The position numbers and the translations under genes are program-made. The notes under the pieces are model-generated. The model was not told the DNA's origin, made no database searches, and saw nothing but the letters and a program-made list of their open reading frames with translations. Positions 1 through 7,082 of a DNA stretch of 53,879 bases are shown here, piece after piece (the stretch's first letter is position 1; every line of letters starts with the position of its first letter). This DNA comes from an uncultured Eubacteriales bacterium (GTDB lineage Bacteria; Bacillota; Clostridia; Peptostreptococcales; Anaerovoracaceae): the NCBI GenBank assembly GCA_900315895.1, contig ONAY01000010.1, positions 1 through 53,879 on the forward strand, in the 5' to 3' direction.

Positions 1-135
1 CAGCTTTTCCTGTCTTGCGTACCTCTCTAAAAAAGCCTTTTGATTCACAATGCTGTTGCTCTCGCCGCCGTCCCTGTCCTCGTCACCAACTGAAAGGCGG
101 GAGTATAGCGCGGTGATCTTGTTGTACTGTGTCAT
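1..135 (-). CDS. Large serine recombinase, N-terminal fragment (runs off window)
   Basis: The first 45 residues of a serine recombinase of the resolvase/invertase superfamily, the kind that moves clostridial transposons and conjugative elements. The N-terminus has the family's YxRLS motif, with the likely nucleophile at Ser15, followed by the Asp/Glu-rich turn and the NQK segment usual in large serine recombinases. The start at 135 is chosen because AAGGAGGAT lies eight bases upstream; an in-frame ATG at 159 lies upstream of that site and is less likely. The gene starts about 35 bases after the truncated virD4-like gene stops, so it probably marks the edge of an element inserted into virD4. 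The family is clear from the N-terminus; the subgroup cannot be read. Confidence 0.85.
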   Translation of the reverse strand, partial: MTQYNKITALYSRLSVGDEDRDGGESNSIVNQKAFLERYARQEKL

Positions 136-169
136 GGCGTTATCCTCCTTTGCGTCCATAAACAATTCC

Positions 170-490
170 TTACAGTTGATAGTATGCACCCCACCGGGCG
201 GATCCGTATTCTTGGTTGTGTTTGAAGTGCTTGGCATTCTTATGGCGGATATAAACAGCAAGGTACAGAGCGCCTCCGCAGATGGCACCGACCAGGAGAT
301 CCACAGGATGAAAGCTCGGGAGAGGATTGCTGAAGGCTGTCCCCAGTGTGCTGAAAAATGAGAGCAGCTTCTTACTGGCATCCGCGCCTTCAGCCAGCCG
401 CCAGGCCTCGCCCAGATTGGTACAGACGAGGCCCATCAGCACATACGGCAGAGCTTTGATGATGATCTTTTTCAGCTTTTTCGTATTCAT
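170..490 (-). pseudogene. Truncated VirD4/TraG-type coupling protein, N-terminus only
   Basis: The 106 residues match the start of VirD4-like type IV coupling ATPases of clostridial conjugative elements. There are two membrane segments (about 11-31 and 63-81), then the conserved EYGSARWG at 94-101, which precedes the nucleotide-binding domain. Family members are normally about 600 residues. Here the reading frame leaves the family right after that motif and stops five codons later, so Walker A and B and the rest are missing. The start overlaps the end of the pcfB gene by 4 bases, as in intact elements. The simplest reading is interruption by the serine-recombinase element to the left; the rest of virD4 may lie beyond the window. 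Confidence 0.8.
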
Positions 491-981
491 CGGTCAAGCT
501 CCCTCTTTTTCTCCCGGTTAATGACCTTGCCGGGGAGGGCAGCCACCAGCTCCTTGAACTTCCTGAGCTGATCCAGGACGCTCGGACGTTCCTCTTTCCT
601 GAGAGCCTTCTGGGAATACTCATTGAAGGCGGCAGTCATCGCATCCGCATCCTTAGCCTTGAAAAAGACCAGGTATTTCGGCGGATCCACGGAGGAATCC
701 TTCCGGATCGCATAGTCGATGCCGTATTTCCTGGCCACCTTTTCAAAGCCCCTGAGATCCGTCTTGGCAATATCGATATTGGTGACACCCTGTCCCTGGC
801 CAATAAGCTCCTTCACAGTCTGCTTTCCTTCAGGAGTCTTTTCAGCGTTATGCTCCTTCTTTACCGCCACATTTTTCCTGTGGTTCAGATAGGCCCGGAC
901 CGCAGATACTATGGTACGTGCGCTCAGCTTCGTCGTGCTGACCGCCAGGTTCACAGTCCTGCTTTCGACTTCCTCCTGCAT
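487..981 (-). CDS. PcfB family (DUF3801) conjugation protein
   Basis: A 164-residue protein resembling PcfB/DUF3801, which is found just upstream of the coupling protein in Gram-positive conjugative elements and is thought to help bring the relaxosome to it. The central part (about 55-125) has the family's pattern of a helix-rich start followed by the DLRGFEKVARKYGIDYA and YLVFFKAKDADAM segments. The C-terminus is strongly basic (NREKKRELDR). AGGAGGTGATG lies just before the ATG. It overlaps the virD4 fragment by 4 bases, so the two are probably translationally coupled. Since virD4 is broken here, this copy may have no working partner. Confidence 0.85.
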   Translation of the reverse strand: MQEEVESRTVNLAVSTTKLSARTIVSAVRAYLNHRKNVAVKKEHNAEKTPEGKQTVKELIGQGQGVTNIDIAKTDLRGFEKVARKYGIDYAIRKDSSVDPPKYLVFFKAKDADAMTAAFNEYSQKALRKEERPSVLDQLRKFKELVAALPGKVINREKKRELDR

Positions 982-1096
982 CCGTCATCACCTCCTCGTT
1001 TCTTTCTGCCCGGCTGCTTGCCACCATCAGGGCCATGGTCAGCATGCCGAACATGGCCCCTCCGAAGAAACACAGCATCGGGATGATCCACCTCAT
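848..1096 (-). CDS. Small membrane protein, DUF3789-like
   Basis: An 82-residue frame whose first 30 residues form one hydrophobic helix rich in Gly, Met and Phe (GGAMFGMLTMALM) followed by SSRAE. This is the look of the small DUF3789 membrane proteins that sit between replication and transfer genes in such elements. The ATG at 1096 overlaps the upstream stop codon (ATGA arrangement), and GGAGG lies just before it; a GTG at 1099 is also possible. The C-terminal half runs 134 bases into pcfB in another frame, so probably only the first 40 or so residues matter. Its role is unknown. Confidence 0.45.
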   Translation of the reverse strand: MRWIIPMLCFFGGAMFGMLTMALMVASSRAERNEEVMTDAGGSRKQDCEPGGQHDEAERTYHSICGPGLSEPQEKCGGKEGA

Positions 1097-2496
1097 CACA
1101 GGGCTTCCTCCTTCACTTTCTTGTGCGGCTTCAGTTCAGGTGCATCCGCCTTCTTCTCCGGCTTCTCAACCTTCTCATCCGGAAGGGGAACCGCCATGAT
1201 CCCACGGCCCATTCGGACAAAGACTTCCGGAGAATGGAACTTCTCTTCAAAGGTCTTCATCTGGTCCGGCGTAAGGGAACCGAAATCCTCATCCGTAAGG
1301 CCGACCACCAGGAAGGAACCGGCTACCACGTCGTAGATCTCGCCGTTATCATCCCTGAGGGCCCTGTTAAGTGGCAGACCGTCGAGCTTGCCCTCTTCAT
1401 TCATGACTAGGGCTACCGGCTCATCGAAGGGATAGACCACCTCGATATAGCCGCCGACAGCGCTCTGAAGATTTTCCAGCCCGGTTCCGATCTCAACGGG
1501 ACGGGGATGCTGGTTCGGCTCCACCAGAAGGACAGTCATCGTCTCGACGGCAGGAGCCGGAGCCTCGGCTGCATAGACGGCAGACTGTTCTGCCACGCGG
1601 CTTTCAAAGGTAACTGCCTTCTCGAAGACGTGATCATCACTGTCATAGTGATAGACACTGTCGGAGAGGAAATCCGCTTCGCTGACCTCAGTGGCATTAA
1701 CGCCCTGGACCATGCTTTCCAGCTGTTCCCGTTCAAAAGATCCGTCATCACGGATGAAAAGAACCTCATGCACGGAAGAAGGGAGGACAAAGAAGTCACC
1801 GCCGAGCCTGTCTGCAGCTTCTTGAAGGAAATCCGGGAGTTGGGTCACGGAAGCGCCGTTCATGCCGCCTTCGACTGTCGCCACCCACATGGGCGATTCC
1901 GGCATGTCGAACATGCCGCCGGACATCTCTGCCATCATCTCGGACATGTTCTTGAGAACCGGAGGATGATTGGCCAACTGCGCTGCAACCGCATCTGCGT
2001 GAAGCTGTTCCGGAGTGACGCCGTACTGATCCAGCAGCTGGTTCGTCACCAGAGTTGTTGCGGAGCTGTCTTCAGGATGGGGAAGCTCCACACGATACAC
2101 GACTGCGATATCTTCCACAGTCTTATGCGGGATGTTCTCCAGCATTTCTGCATTAGGTTCCACCGGGACAACCTGCATCACGAGATGGGTCTTCGCACTT
2201 TCGTAGTCCGTGATGCTGTTGACCTCAAACACCGGGATGGCGCCAGACACCTGTTTTGCATCAGCGGCGATCTTATCGAGAATGGCACTCTCCTGGGACG
2301 GATCCGCCTGGTAACGCTCAAAGGCCGGGCCGATATTGAACGTGGCTGCCGCAGCAGCACCTTCCGGCTGGACGGAGATCCCGACGTAGGATTCTCCCTG
2401 CAGCTTGTTGACCTGCTGGATCTTCACCTCCGTATCCGGAAGTTCCTCCTGAACACGAGACCTGGTGGCTTCCAGGAATTCATCAAAGTTCATCAT
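1096..2496 (-). CDS. DUF5688 family protein of conjugative elements
   Basis: A 466-residue soluble acidic protein. The start at 2496 (MMNFDEFLEA) is preferred over an upstream frame start because GGAGG lies nine bases before it and the N-terminus matches the DUF5688 pattern (FDEFLEA, then a paired V-x-KIQQVNKLQGESYVGI strand). Family members are found in conjugative elements of Lachnospiraceae and relatives; their function is not established. The last 30 residues are Lys/Glu/Pro-rich. It overlaps the preceding small gene by 14 bases and the next by 1, placing it in one long leftward operon with RepA and ParB. Confidence 0.75.
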   Translation of the reverse strand: MMNFDEFLEATRSRVQEELPDTEVKIQQVNKLQGESYVGISVQPEGAAAAATFNIGPAFERYQADPSQESAILDKIAADAKQVSGAIPVFEVNSITDYESAKTHLVMQVVPVEPNAEMLENIPHKTVEDIAVVYRVELPHPEDSSATTLVTNQLLDQYGVTPEQLHADAVAAQLANHPPVLKNMSEMMAEMSGGMFDMPESPMWVATVEGGMNGASVTQLPDFLQEAADRLGGDFFVLPSSVHEVLFIRDDGSFEREQLESMVQGVNATEVSEADFLSDSVYHYDSDDHVFEKAVTFESRVAEQSAVYAAEAPAPAVETMTVLLVEPNQHPRPVEIGTGLENLQSAVGGYIEVVYPFDEPVALVMNEEGKLDGLPLNRALRDDNGEIYDVVAGSFLVVGLTDEDFGSLTPDQMKTFEEKFHSPEVFVRMGRGIMAVPLPDEKVEKPEKKADAPELKPHKKVKEEAL

Positions 2497-2761
2497 CGCA
2501 GTACACCTCCACAACGCAGCACGGGAAGCAGCAGTCCGCTTCGATATCCTCTCCTCTGAGAAGCGACGCAGCCTGCACAAGCAGATCGGCAGCGTCTTCG
2601 ATAAGGTCTGCAGCTTCCATCAGCATATCGGCAGCAAGATCCATATCATCGTTCTCAGCTTCGACAGCATCCTGGGCTTTCTGCTTTTCCTGTTCCTTCA
2701 TGATCTTGTCAATAGCTTCCGCCATTGCCTTCATTCTCTTCATAGAATCACTGTTCTTCAT
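2483..2761 (-). CDS. Small acidic helical protein, function unknown
   Basis: A 92-residue protein with a Lys/Met-rich N-terminal helix (to about residue 30), then a strongly acidic, Ala/Asp/Leu-rich region with the heptad-like run ADMLMEAADLIEDAADLL. The C-terminus has three cysteines (CCFPCC). AAGGAG lies before the ATG, and the gene overlaps the DUF5688 start by 14 bases, which supports its being translated. I do not recognise a family. The pattern suggests a coiled coil or small helical bundle. Confidence 0.6.
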   Translation of the reverse strand: MKNSDSMKRMKAMAEAIDKIMKEQEKQKAQDAVEAENDDMDLAADMLMEAADLIEDAADLLVQAASLLRGEDIEADCCFPCCVVEVYCDDEL

Positions 2762-2849
2762 TTTTTCATTCTCCTTTGTGTTGTTTTTGATAAAGAAAAG
2801 CGCCTCTGATTCTCATCAAAGACGCCGCCTTGGGGTACATATTCAGTTG

Positions 2850-3728
2850 TCATCGTGCCTTGTCTCGCTGGCGTTTCTTCTGCCACTGGTCCAGCAACTT
2901 CAGGATCACATCGCTCATCTGCCTGGGCGTGTAGGACTTGGGAAAGTACTTCCGGAGCTGTTCGCTCTTGAAAGCGACTCGTTCCAGGTCACCCTTTTTG
3001 ACCTCACCGAGGATCTCGCACATATCATCCAGCCTGCATCCGCCTTCCTGGCTGAGCTTTTTCAGCCTCATCGCCTGGGAAAGGGAGGGGGCAGCCTGCG
3101 TGAAATCCATAGCTTCGATCAGATTTCTCTGTTCCTCCGGCTTCAGGTAAGAAAGCTCCACAGCAGGATTAAAGGAGATCTTTTTCTGATCGAGCATTTC
3201 CAGAAGTTCAGGGATCAGGTTGGTTAGGCGAATAAATCGTTGGATGGTCTTATAACTGTCGCCTGTCTCAGCGCCAATCGCTTCTGTAGTCCTCTTATAC
3301 TTTGGGACAACTTGTCCCAAAGTTCCGTCTTGCTGCAGATCTGTCCGTTCGCCCTGATGCTTCATGGCATCCGCCTTCATCTTGTAGGCAAATGCCCTTT
3401 CCGAAGGAAGGATGTTTTCTCTTTGCAGGTTGCTGTCCACGACGAGGATCCTGGCCACGTCATCATCCATATCCCGGACAATGACCGGCACCTCCGTCAG
3501 ACCGACTGCTTCTGCAGCGTGAGCTCTCCGATGTCCGGAGATGATCTCATATTTTCCGTCTCTGGCAGGCCGTGCGATGAGGGGAGTCAGGACACCGAAC
3601 ATCGAAATGCTTTCTGTAGTCCTGAGCATGGATTCATCCTCAACTACTCTGAAAGGGTGATCCTTAAAGGGTATCAGGTCTTGGATCGGGATCTTCTGAA
3701 CCCGGTCCATCTGTTTATCTTTGTCCAA
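2850..3728 (-). CDS. ParB/Spo0J-type partition protein
   Basis: A 292-residue ParB-family DNA-binding protein. The N-terminal ParB/sulfiredoxin-like domain carries the CTP-binding signature GHRRAHAA (65-72) and the following NLQREN box; a central helix-turn-helix region follows at about 110-170. The likely start is TTG at 3728, with GAGGAGGTG eight bases upstream; that site overlaps the repA stop codon, so translation is probably coupled to RepA. In conjugative elements such proteins stabilise the excised circular form or bind near oriT. No parA is visible in the window. A hydrophilic Lys/Arg-rich tail ends the protein. Confidence 0.9.
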   Translation of the reverse strand: MDKDKQMDRVQKIPIQDLIPFKDHPFRVVEDESMLRTTESISMFGVLTPLIARPARDGKYEIISGHRRAHAAEAVGLTEVPVIVRDMDDDVARILVVDSNLQRENILPSERAFAYKMKADAMKHQGERTDLQQDGTLGQVVPKYKRTTEAIGAETGDSYKTIQRFIRLTNLIPELLEMLDQKKISFNPAVELSYLKPEEQRNLIEAMDFTQAAPSLSQAMRLKKLSQEGGCRLDDMCEILGEVKKGDLERVAFKSEQLRKYFPKSYTPRQMSDVILKLLDQWQKKRQRDKAR

Positions 3729-3742
3729 TACTGTTCACCTCC

Positions 3743-4633
3743 TCACGCATGGACACCGTAGAAGTCATGATTGACCCTGGATTGATAGTAGGAATCGATT
3801 GTGACCGGAGCATTGAAAAGCGTTGTCAGCAGATACTGCTTCATATCCCGTACATAGGTCGTATTCTCTTTCAGACAGTCCAGAACATATTGGATGTGCA
3901 TGGAGTTCAGCTTCATCAGCCTGCTCTTTACCACCTCAATGGGTTTATCGTCTCCGGCAATGCGGATGGTCTTTCTCTTGGACGAGCAGGTTTCCGCCAG
4001 AAGGTCCAGAATAGCCTCCAAGGTTTCTCTGTCCCTCGACTTGTCCTGCATCAAGATGGGAATCTCCAATTCATCCATGAAATACTCTTCGTAACGCTTG
4101 TAATCGTCGATTCGCTTCGGTTCGCTTCCCGGAAGGAAAGAAAGATCAGTATCATTCAAATAAGTCTTTTTAATATCAGTCTTAGTTGAGTGTGATTCTA
4201 ACACTTCCTGAGATGTCGATTTCACACTTCCAGAAGTGTCGTTTTGACACTTCAAGAAATGTCTTTCCCCAGAGTTATCCACAGCCCGGTAGAAGCTTTT
4301 TACATAGATCAGGTTGGGCTTCCCGAGGCCCTGGCGTTTTCGTTCGATCAGGCCTGCTTTGTTTTCCAGTTCATCCAGAAGTTGAATGGCCTTTTTGTTG
4401 CCGCAGTTTAGGTTCTCCTGTATCTCTGCCACCGTAAAGATGATATAAACGCGATCCTGGTCATCTTTCCAGCCATTCTTATTCGAGAGCTCTGTGCGGT
4501 CAAACAGAAGGCTATACAACAGCTTTGCCTCGGCAGAGATTCCCTGAAAAGTCTCATTCTGAAGCAGGATTTTGGGAACCCTAATAAAAGCGAAATGATC
4601 TGCCTCTACACTGTGGAGATAATCAGGAAGCAT
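3743..4633 (-). CDS. Replication initiator protein A of a mobile element
   Basis: A 296-residue protein with the RepA_N-type winged-helix domain at about 10-110 (ADHFAFIRVPKILL, then AKLLYSLLFDR and FTVAEIQENLNCGNKKAIQLLDELENKAGLI) and a C-terminal helical region like those annotated DUF6017. It should start replication of the excised element at an origin that often lies in or near the gene. The variable linker (about 115-160) is Ser/Thr/Lys-rich; its DNA holds three near-repeats of an ACACTTC-type sequence around 4200-4260, candidate iterons. GGGAGG lies 11 bases before the ATG. The preceding gene ends at the adjacent base. Confidence 0.9.
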   Translation of the reverse strand: MLPDYLHSVEADHFAFIRVPKILLQNETFQGISAEAKLLYSLLFDRTELSNKNGWKDDQDRVYIIFTVAEIQENLNCGNKKAIQLLDELENKAGLIERKRQGLGKPNLIYVKSFYRAVDNSGERHFLKCQNDTSGSVKSTSQEVLESHSTKTDIKKTYLNDTDLSFLPGSEPKRIDDYKRYEEYFMDELEIPILMQDKSRDRETLEAILDLLAETCSSKRKTIRIAGDDKPIEVVKSRLMKLNSMHIQYVLDCLKENTTYVRDMKQYLLTTLFNAPVTIDSYYQSRVNHDFYGVHA

Positions 4634-4864
4634 TCATATCACCACCTCCCGGCATGGAAACTTGTCTTTCGGGAGAGGCTTCTGCCTGAAGTACTCCTTC
4701 TCCGGCTTACCGTAGGGACACGTCGCGAACAGACATTTCCTGTACTTGAAGTCCGGATGATAATAGCAGCACTGCCTGCATTTCGGAGCCGTCTTGTTCC
4801 GGTCTACTGTGACCTCGTGCTTCATGAGGTTCCTGTAGAAATTCAAGCCTCCATTCTCACGCAT
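4634..4864 (-). CDS. Small cysteine-rich protein of the conjugative element
   Basis: A 76-residue basic protein with six cysteines, including CRQCCYYH and C-x5-C pairs that could form a zinc ribbon. The stop codon lies directly before the repA start, and its own start overlaps the next cysteine-rich gene, so all three are co-transcribed. Similar short proteins occur upstream of repA in related elements; no function is known to me. Confidence 0.65.
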   Translation of the reverse strand: MRENGGLNFYRNLMKHEVTVDRNKTAPKCRQCCYYHPDFKYRKCLFATCPYGKPEKEYFRQKPLPKDKFPCREVVI

Positions 4865-5114
4865 TGTCCGGCACCTCCATCTTCGTCTTAAAGACTTCGT
4901 TCATGCACTTCTTCATGCAGAAGCTGACGCAGGGAGCGTAGCAGCAACCATTGCAGGGAGAGTTCTTTTTTGGAGACTCAGCCAGGTAATAGCAGTTCTC
5001 CTTCTTGAGAGAGCATCCGGCTTTGCGGTTCTTCCAGAAGAAACAGCCTCTGCAGCTTTTGGGGCGGTCAGCGTAGTAACGCACGCCGTCAATTACGATC
5101 GTTTCTTTTTCCAT
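4857..5114 (-). CDS. Small cysteine-rich protein, first gene of the element operon
   Basis: An 85-residue protein with thirteen cysteines in pairs (CRGCFFW, CNGCCYAPC, C-x3-C), suggesting two zinc-binding knuckles. The start at 5114 is chosen because AAGGAGGATTATTCG lies directly before it; a frame start at 5135 lies upstream of that site. It is the first gene of the leftward operon, with a terminator-like hairpin in its leader. It may be distantly related to its downstream neighbour, which has similar YY-rich cysteine pairs. Function unknown. Confidence 0.65.
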   Translation of the reverse strand: MEKETIVIDGVRYYADRPKSCRGCFFWKNRKAGCSLKKENCYYLAESPKKNSPCNGCCYAPCVSFCMKKCMNEVFKTKMEVPDNA

Positions 5115-5162
5115 CGAATAATCCTCCTTTTTCATGATGGTTCTGCAGAGCCTGCAGAAATG

Positions 5163-5200
5163 AAAAAAGCCCGGTTACCGTTTCGTACAGCAACCGGGCT
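5163..5200 (-). terminator. Terminator-like hairpin in the leader of the element operon
   Basis: On the minus strand AGCCCGGTT pairs with AACCGGGCT across a 15-base loop and is followed by six T. It lies about 50 bases upstream of the first gene of the element operon and has no gene just before it. It could terminate transcription entering from the chromosome or act as an attenuator. Confidence 0.6.
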
Positions 5201-5533
5201 ATGTATGGAGGCTTTTCTTCTGGGAAGACAAAGACGCCCGGCAGGAAGAACTTTCTGCTGAGCGTCATCAGATTCGGTCAAATTCTGACAGACGATCCGG
5301 AATCTCGAAAATCCGAAGTTGTAGTCATCAAAACCTGTCGTTCACGTCAGGTCCCGAGGGCTGAAAAATGAGGTCAAACGCATTTCTTACGTTCTCTCAT
5401 TTCAAAAAATTTCCCTCAAAATTTAACTACTGAGGCCCAAAAAAGGGCGGTTCCCTCAGTATTAACTACTTCTCTTCGGTCAGAATTCGTCAAAATTCGC
5501 GAAAACAAATCAAAAAGTTTTGGGTAAAGAAAG
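5201..5533. other. Gene-free junction between conjugative element and rpsI
   Basis: No gene is supported here. The stretch contains a nested inverted repeat near 5426-5463 (TACTGAGG and CCTCAGTA around a GCCC/GGGC hairpin) and two copies of TTCGGTCA about 200 bases apart, each followed by AT-rich near-palindromes. The right end of the conjugative element, and possibly its origin of transfer, must lie here or at the end of rpsI, but I cannot fix the boundary without an empty-site sequence. Confidence 0.35.
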
Positions 5534-5564
5534 AGCCCGGAAATGGCGTATTTCCGGGCTTTTT
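5534..5564. terminator. Terminator of rplM-rpsI (bidirectional)
   Basis: AGCCCGGAAA pairs with TTTCCGGGCT over a 7-base loop, 20 bases after the rpsI stop. T-rich sequence follows on both strands. Confidence 0.75.
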
Positions 5565-5584
5565 CGCGTGTTGATTGGTCTCGA

Positions 5585-5980
5585 TCAGCGCTTGCTGAAC
5601 TGCGGAGCACGACGTGCAGCCTTGAGGCCGTACTTCTTTCTTTCCTTCATTCTGGAGTCTCTTGTAAGGAATCCGGCTGCCTTCAGCGGTGCTCTGTAAG
5701 CTTCCGCATCAGCTTCGCAAAGGGCTCTTGCGATACCGTGTCTGAGAGCTCCTGCCTGGCCTGTGAAGCCGCCGCCGACTACTGTTGCGACTACGTCGAA
5801 CTTTGTCTCGGTTCCGGTAACTTCCAGAGGACGTCTGACCTCTCTCTTAACGATCTCCATTCCGAAATAATCTTCCAAGCTCTTCTTGTTGACAGTGATG
5901 TTGCCTGTTCCGGGGATCAGTCTAACTCTGGCAACTGAAGACTTACGTCTGCCTGTACCTTGATACTGCATCTTAGCCAT
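5585..5980 (-). CDS. rpsI: 30S ribosomal protein S9
   Basis: A full-length 131-residue S9. The N-terminus has the family's [16 protein letters not shown]. The C-terminal tail ends in QFSKR, the residues that reach the peptidyl-tRNA anticodon in the ribosomal P site. It lies 15 bases after rplM, the universal L13-S9 pair. The 3' end is intact although a conjugative element lies just downstream. Known streptococcal elements use the rpsI 3' end as an integration site, so that end is a plausible attachment site here. Confidence 0.98.
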   Translation of the reverse strand: MAKMQYQGTGRRKSSVARVRLIPGTGNITVNKKSLEDYFGMEIVKREVRRPLEVTGTETKFDVVATVVGGGFTGQAGALRHGIARALCEADAEAYRAPLKAAGFLTRDSRMKERKKYGLKAARRAPQFSKR

Positions 5981-5995
5981 TGTCTACTCCTCCCC

Positions 5996-6424
5996 TTAAA
6001 TTTCCATTGTCTCAGGCTTCTGTGCTGTGTGAGGATGCTCACATCCGGCATAGACCTTTAACTTTTTGAACATCTGCCTGCCAAGCTTGCCATCAGGAAG
6101 CATGCCCTTTACAGCATGTCTGATGATCTCTTCGGGCTTCTTCTGCTGTAACTTTTCGAAGGTGATCTCTCTGAGTCCGCCGGGATATCCGGTGTGCTTC
6201 TTGTAGATCTTGTTGGATCTCTTCTTACCGGTTACAACAACTTTTTCTGCGTTGATGACGATAACGTAATCTCCGCAGTCAACGTGTGGTGTGTAGATGG
6301 GCTTGTTCTTTCCTCTGAGAACCATGGCCACCTCTGAAGCAAGCCTTCCGAGAGTCTTGCCCTCTGCATCGACGACGTACCACTTGCGTTCGATCTCTGC
6401 AGGTTTTGCGATGAATGAACTCAT
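5996..6424 (-). CDS. rplM: 50S ribosomal protein L13
   Basis: A full-length 142-residue L13, an early assembly protein of the large subunit. Conserved segments are seen in order: [16 protein letters not shown] near the start, [12 protein letters not shown] at 47-58, [10 protein letters not shown] in the middle, and the [10 protein letters not shown] segment near residue 110. It is the first gene of the rplM-rpsI operon. A near-consensus promoter about 270 bases upstream gives it a long, structured leader, in which L13-type autoregulation could act. Confidence 0.98.
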   Translation of the reverse strand: MSSFIAKPAEIERKWYVVDAEGKTLGRLASEVAMVLRGKNKPIYTPHVDCGDYVIVINAEKVVVTGKKRSNKIYKKHTGYPGGLREITFEKLQQKKPEEIIRHAVKGMLPDGKLGRQMFKKLKVYAGCEHPHTAQKPETMEI

Positions 6425-6690
6425 CTTGTCTGATCCTTTCTACCTACTGAGTTCCCGCTATCTGTCCCCGCCTGTGCGGGACAACACGTGAACCGTTTCG
6501 GCTCTGCCTACTGGGTTTCGGGAAGATCTCTCACAGCAGACGGCGTACGTTTCTAAGCGCACGGCACCCGGTTCTTGATCTTCTCAGGAAACTTGATCGG
6601 CATCCTAAAAATAACTTTTAGCCCGGACGCTTACGGACGAAGCCTGGCGTCTCGGGAAGCCGCAACGCGAGCCACGGCGCACAATCGTGC
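6425..6690 (-). promoter_or_regulatory. Long structured 5' leader of rplM-rpsI
   Basis: The expected transcript runs about 265 bases before the rplM start. On the minus strand a strong hairpin is formed by TGTCCCGC and GCGGGGACA (6464-6484), with a smaller GAGCCG-AAA-CGGTTC hairpin just before it. Bacillota have a described L13 leader that binds L13. I cannot tell by eye whether this one fits that model. Confidence 0.4.
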
Positions 6691-6696
6691 TTGTAT

Positions 6697-6725
6697 ATTA
6701 TATTGCCTAACTATTGGTTTTGCAA
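6697..6725 (-). promoter_or_regulatory. Sigma-A promoter of rplM-rpsI
   Basis: On the minus strand TTGCAA (6720-6725) and TATAAT (6697-6702) are separated by 17 bases. Transcription should begin near 6690. Confidence 0.7.
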
Positions 6726-6759
6726 GGAGTTTTTTGAGGGAAAAACGGAATAAATCGGA

Positions 6760-6972
6760 TCAGGGGGTATACTGCTCTGCGTTCATGACCAGGCCGCTTG
6801 TTCCGTCGCCTTCGCACACTAAGCGTCCGTAGAAATCGAAGGTCTTGTTTCTGGCCTTATCGTAGTGTCCCAGCCTTCTTCCGTAGAAATCCGTGGCCAC
6901 TATCTGGTTTCCCTGGTCATCCAGGAAGCCTTGCACTCTTCCGTAGAAATCTTTGATGGGTGTCTTTGGCAT
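6760..6972 (-). CDS. Small protein with three DFYGR repeats
   Basis: A 70-residue protein containing the pentapeptide DFYGR three times (residues 8-12, 28-32, 46-50), each starting a segment of about 18-20 residues like 'DFYGRxxGxxD'. Between the copies are short Asp/Lys/Asn turns, so the protein may be built of repeated beta hairpins. The start at 6972 (MPKTPIKDFYGR) is chosen because AAAGGAG lies ten bases upstream; an upstream in-frame extension is Pro/Arg-rich and unlikely. I have seen similar short repeat proteins in clostridia without an assigned function. It follows the acyltransferase gene after a 110-base gap that is C-rich and G-poor on its strand. Confidence 0.6.
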   Translation of the reverse strand: MPKTPIKDFYGRVQGFLDDQGNQIVATDFYGRRLGHYDKARNKTFDFYGRLVCEGDGTSGLVMNAEQYTP

Positions 6973-7082
6973 GGTGTGTCTCCTTTCTGGTTGTGGGTTG
7001 GGCGCGGGGCTCCGTGATTGGGGGATCGTGCCGGGGTTCCGGGTCCGTGGCAGGCTCGGGTGGCTCGTGCCAGGGCTCCGGG

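Noticed and set aside
1507-2559. A 350-residue plus-strand frame opposite the DUF5688 gene
   Set aside because: It is the mirror of a well-supported gene, lacks a ribosome binding site and has no recognisable motifs.
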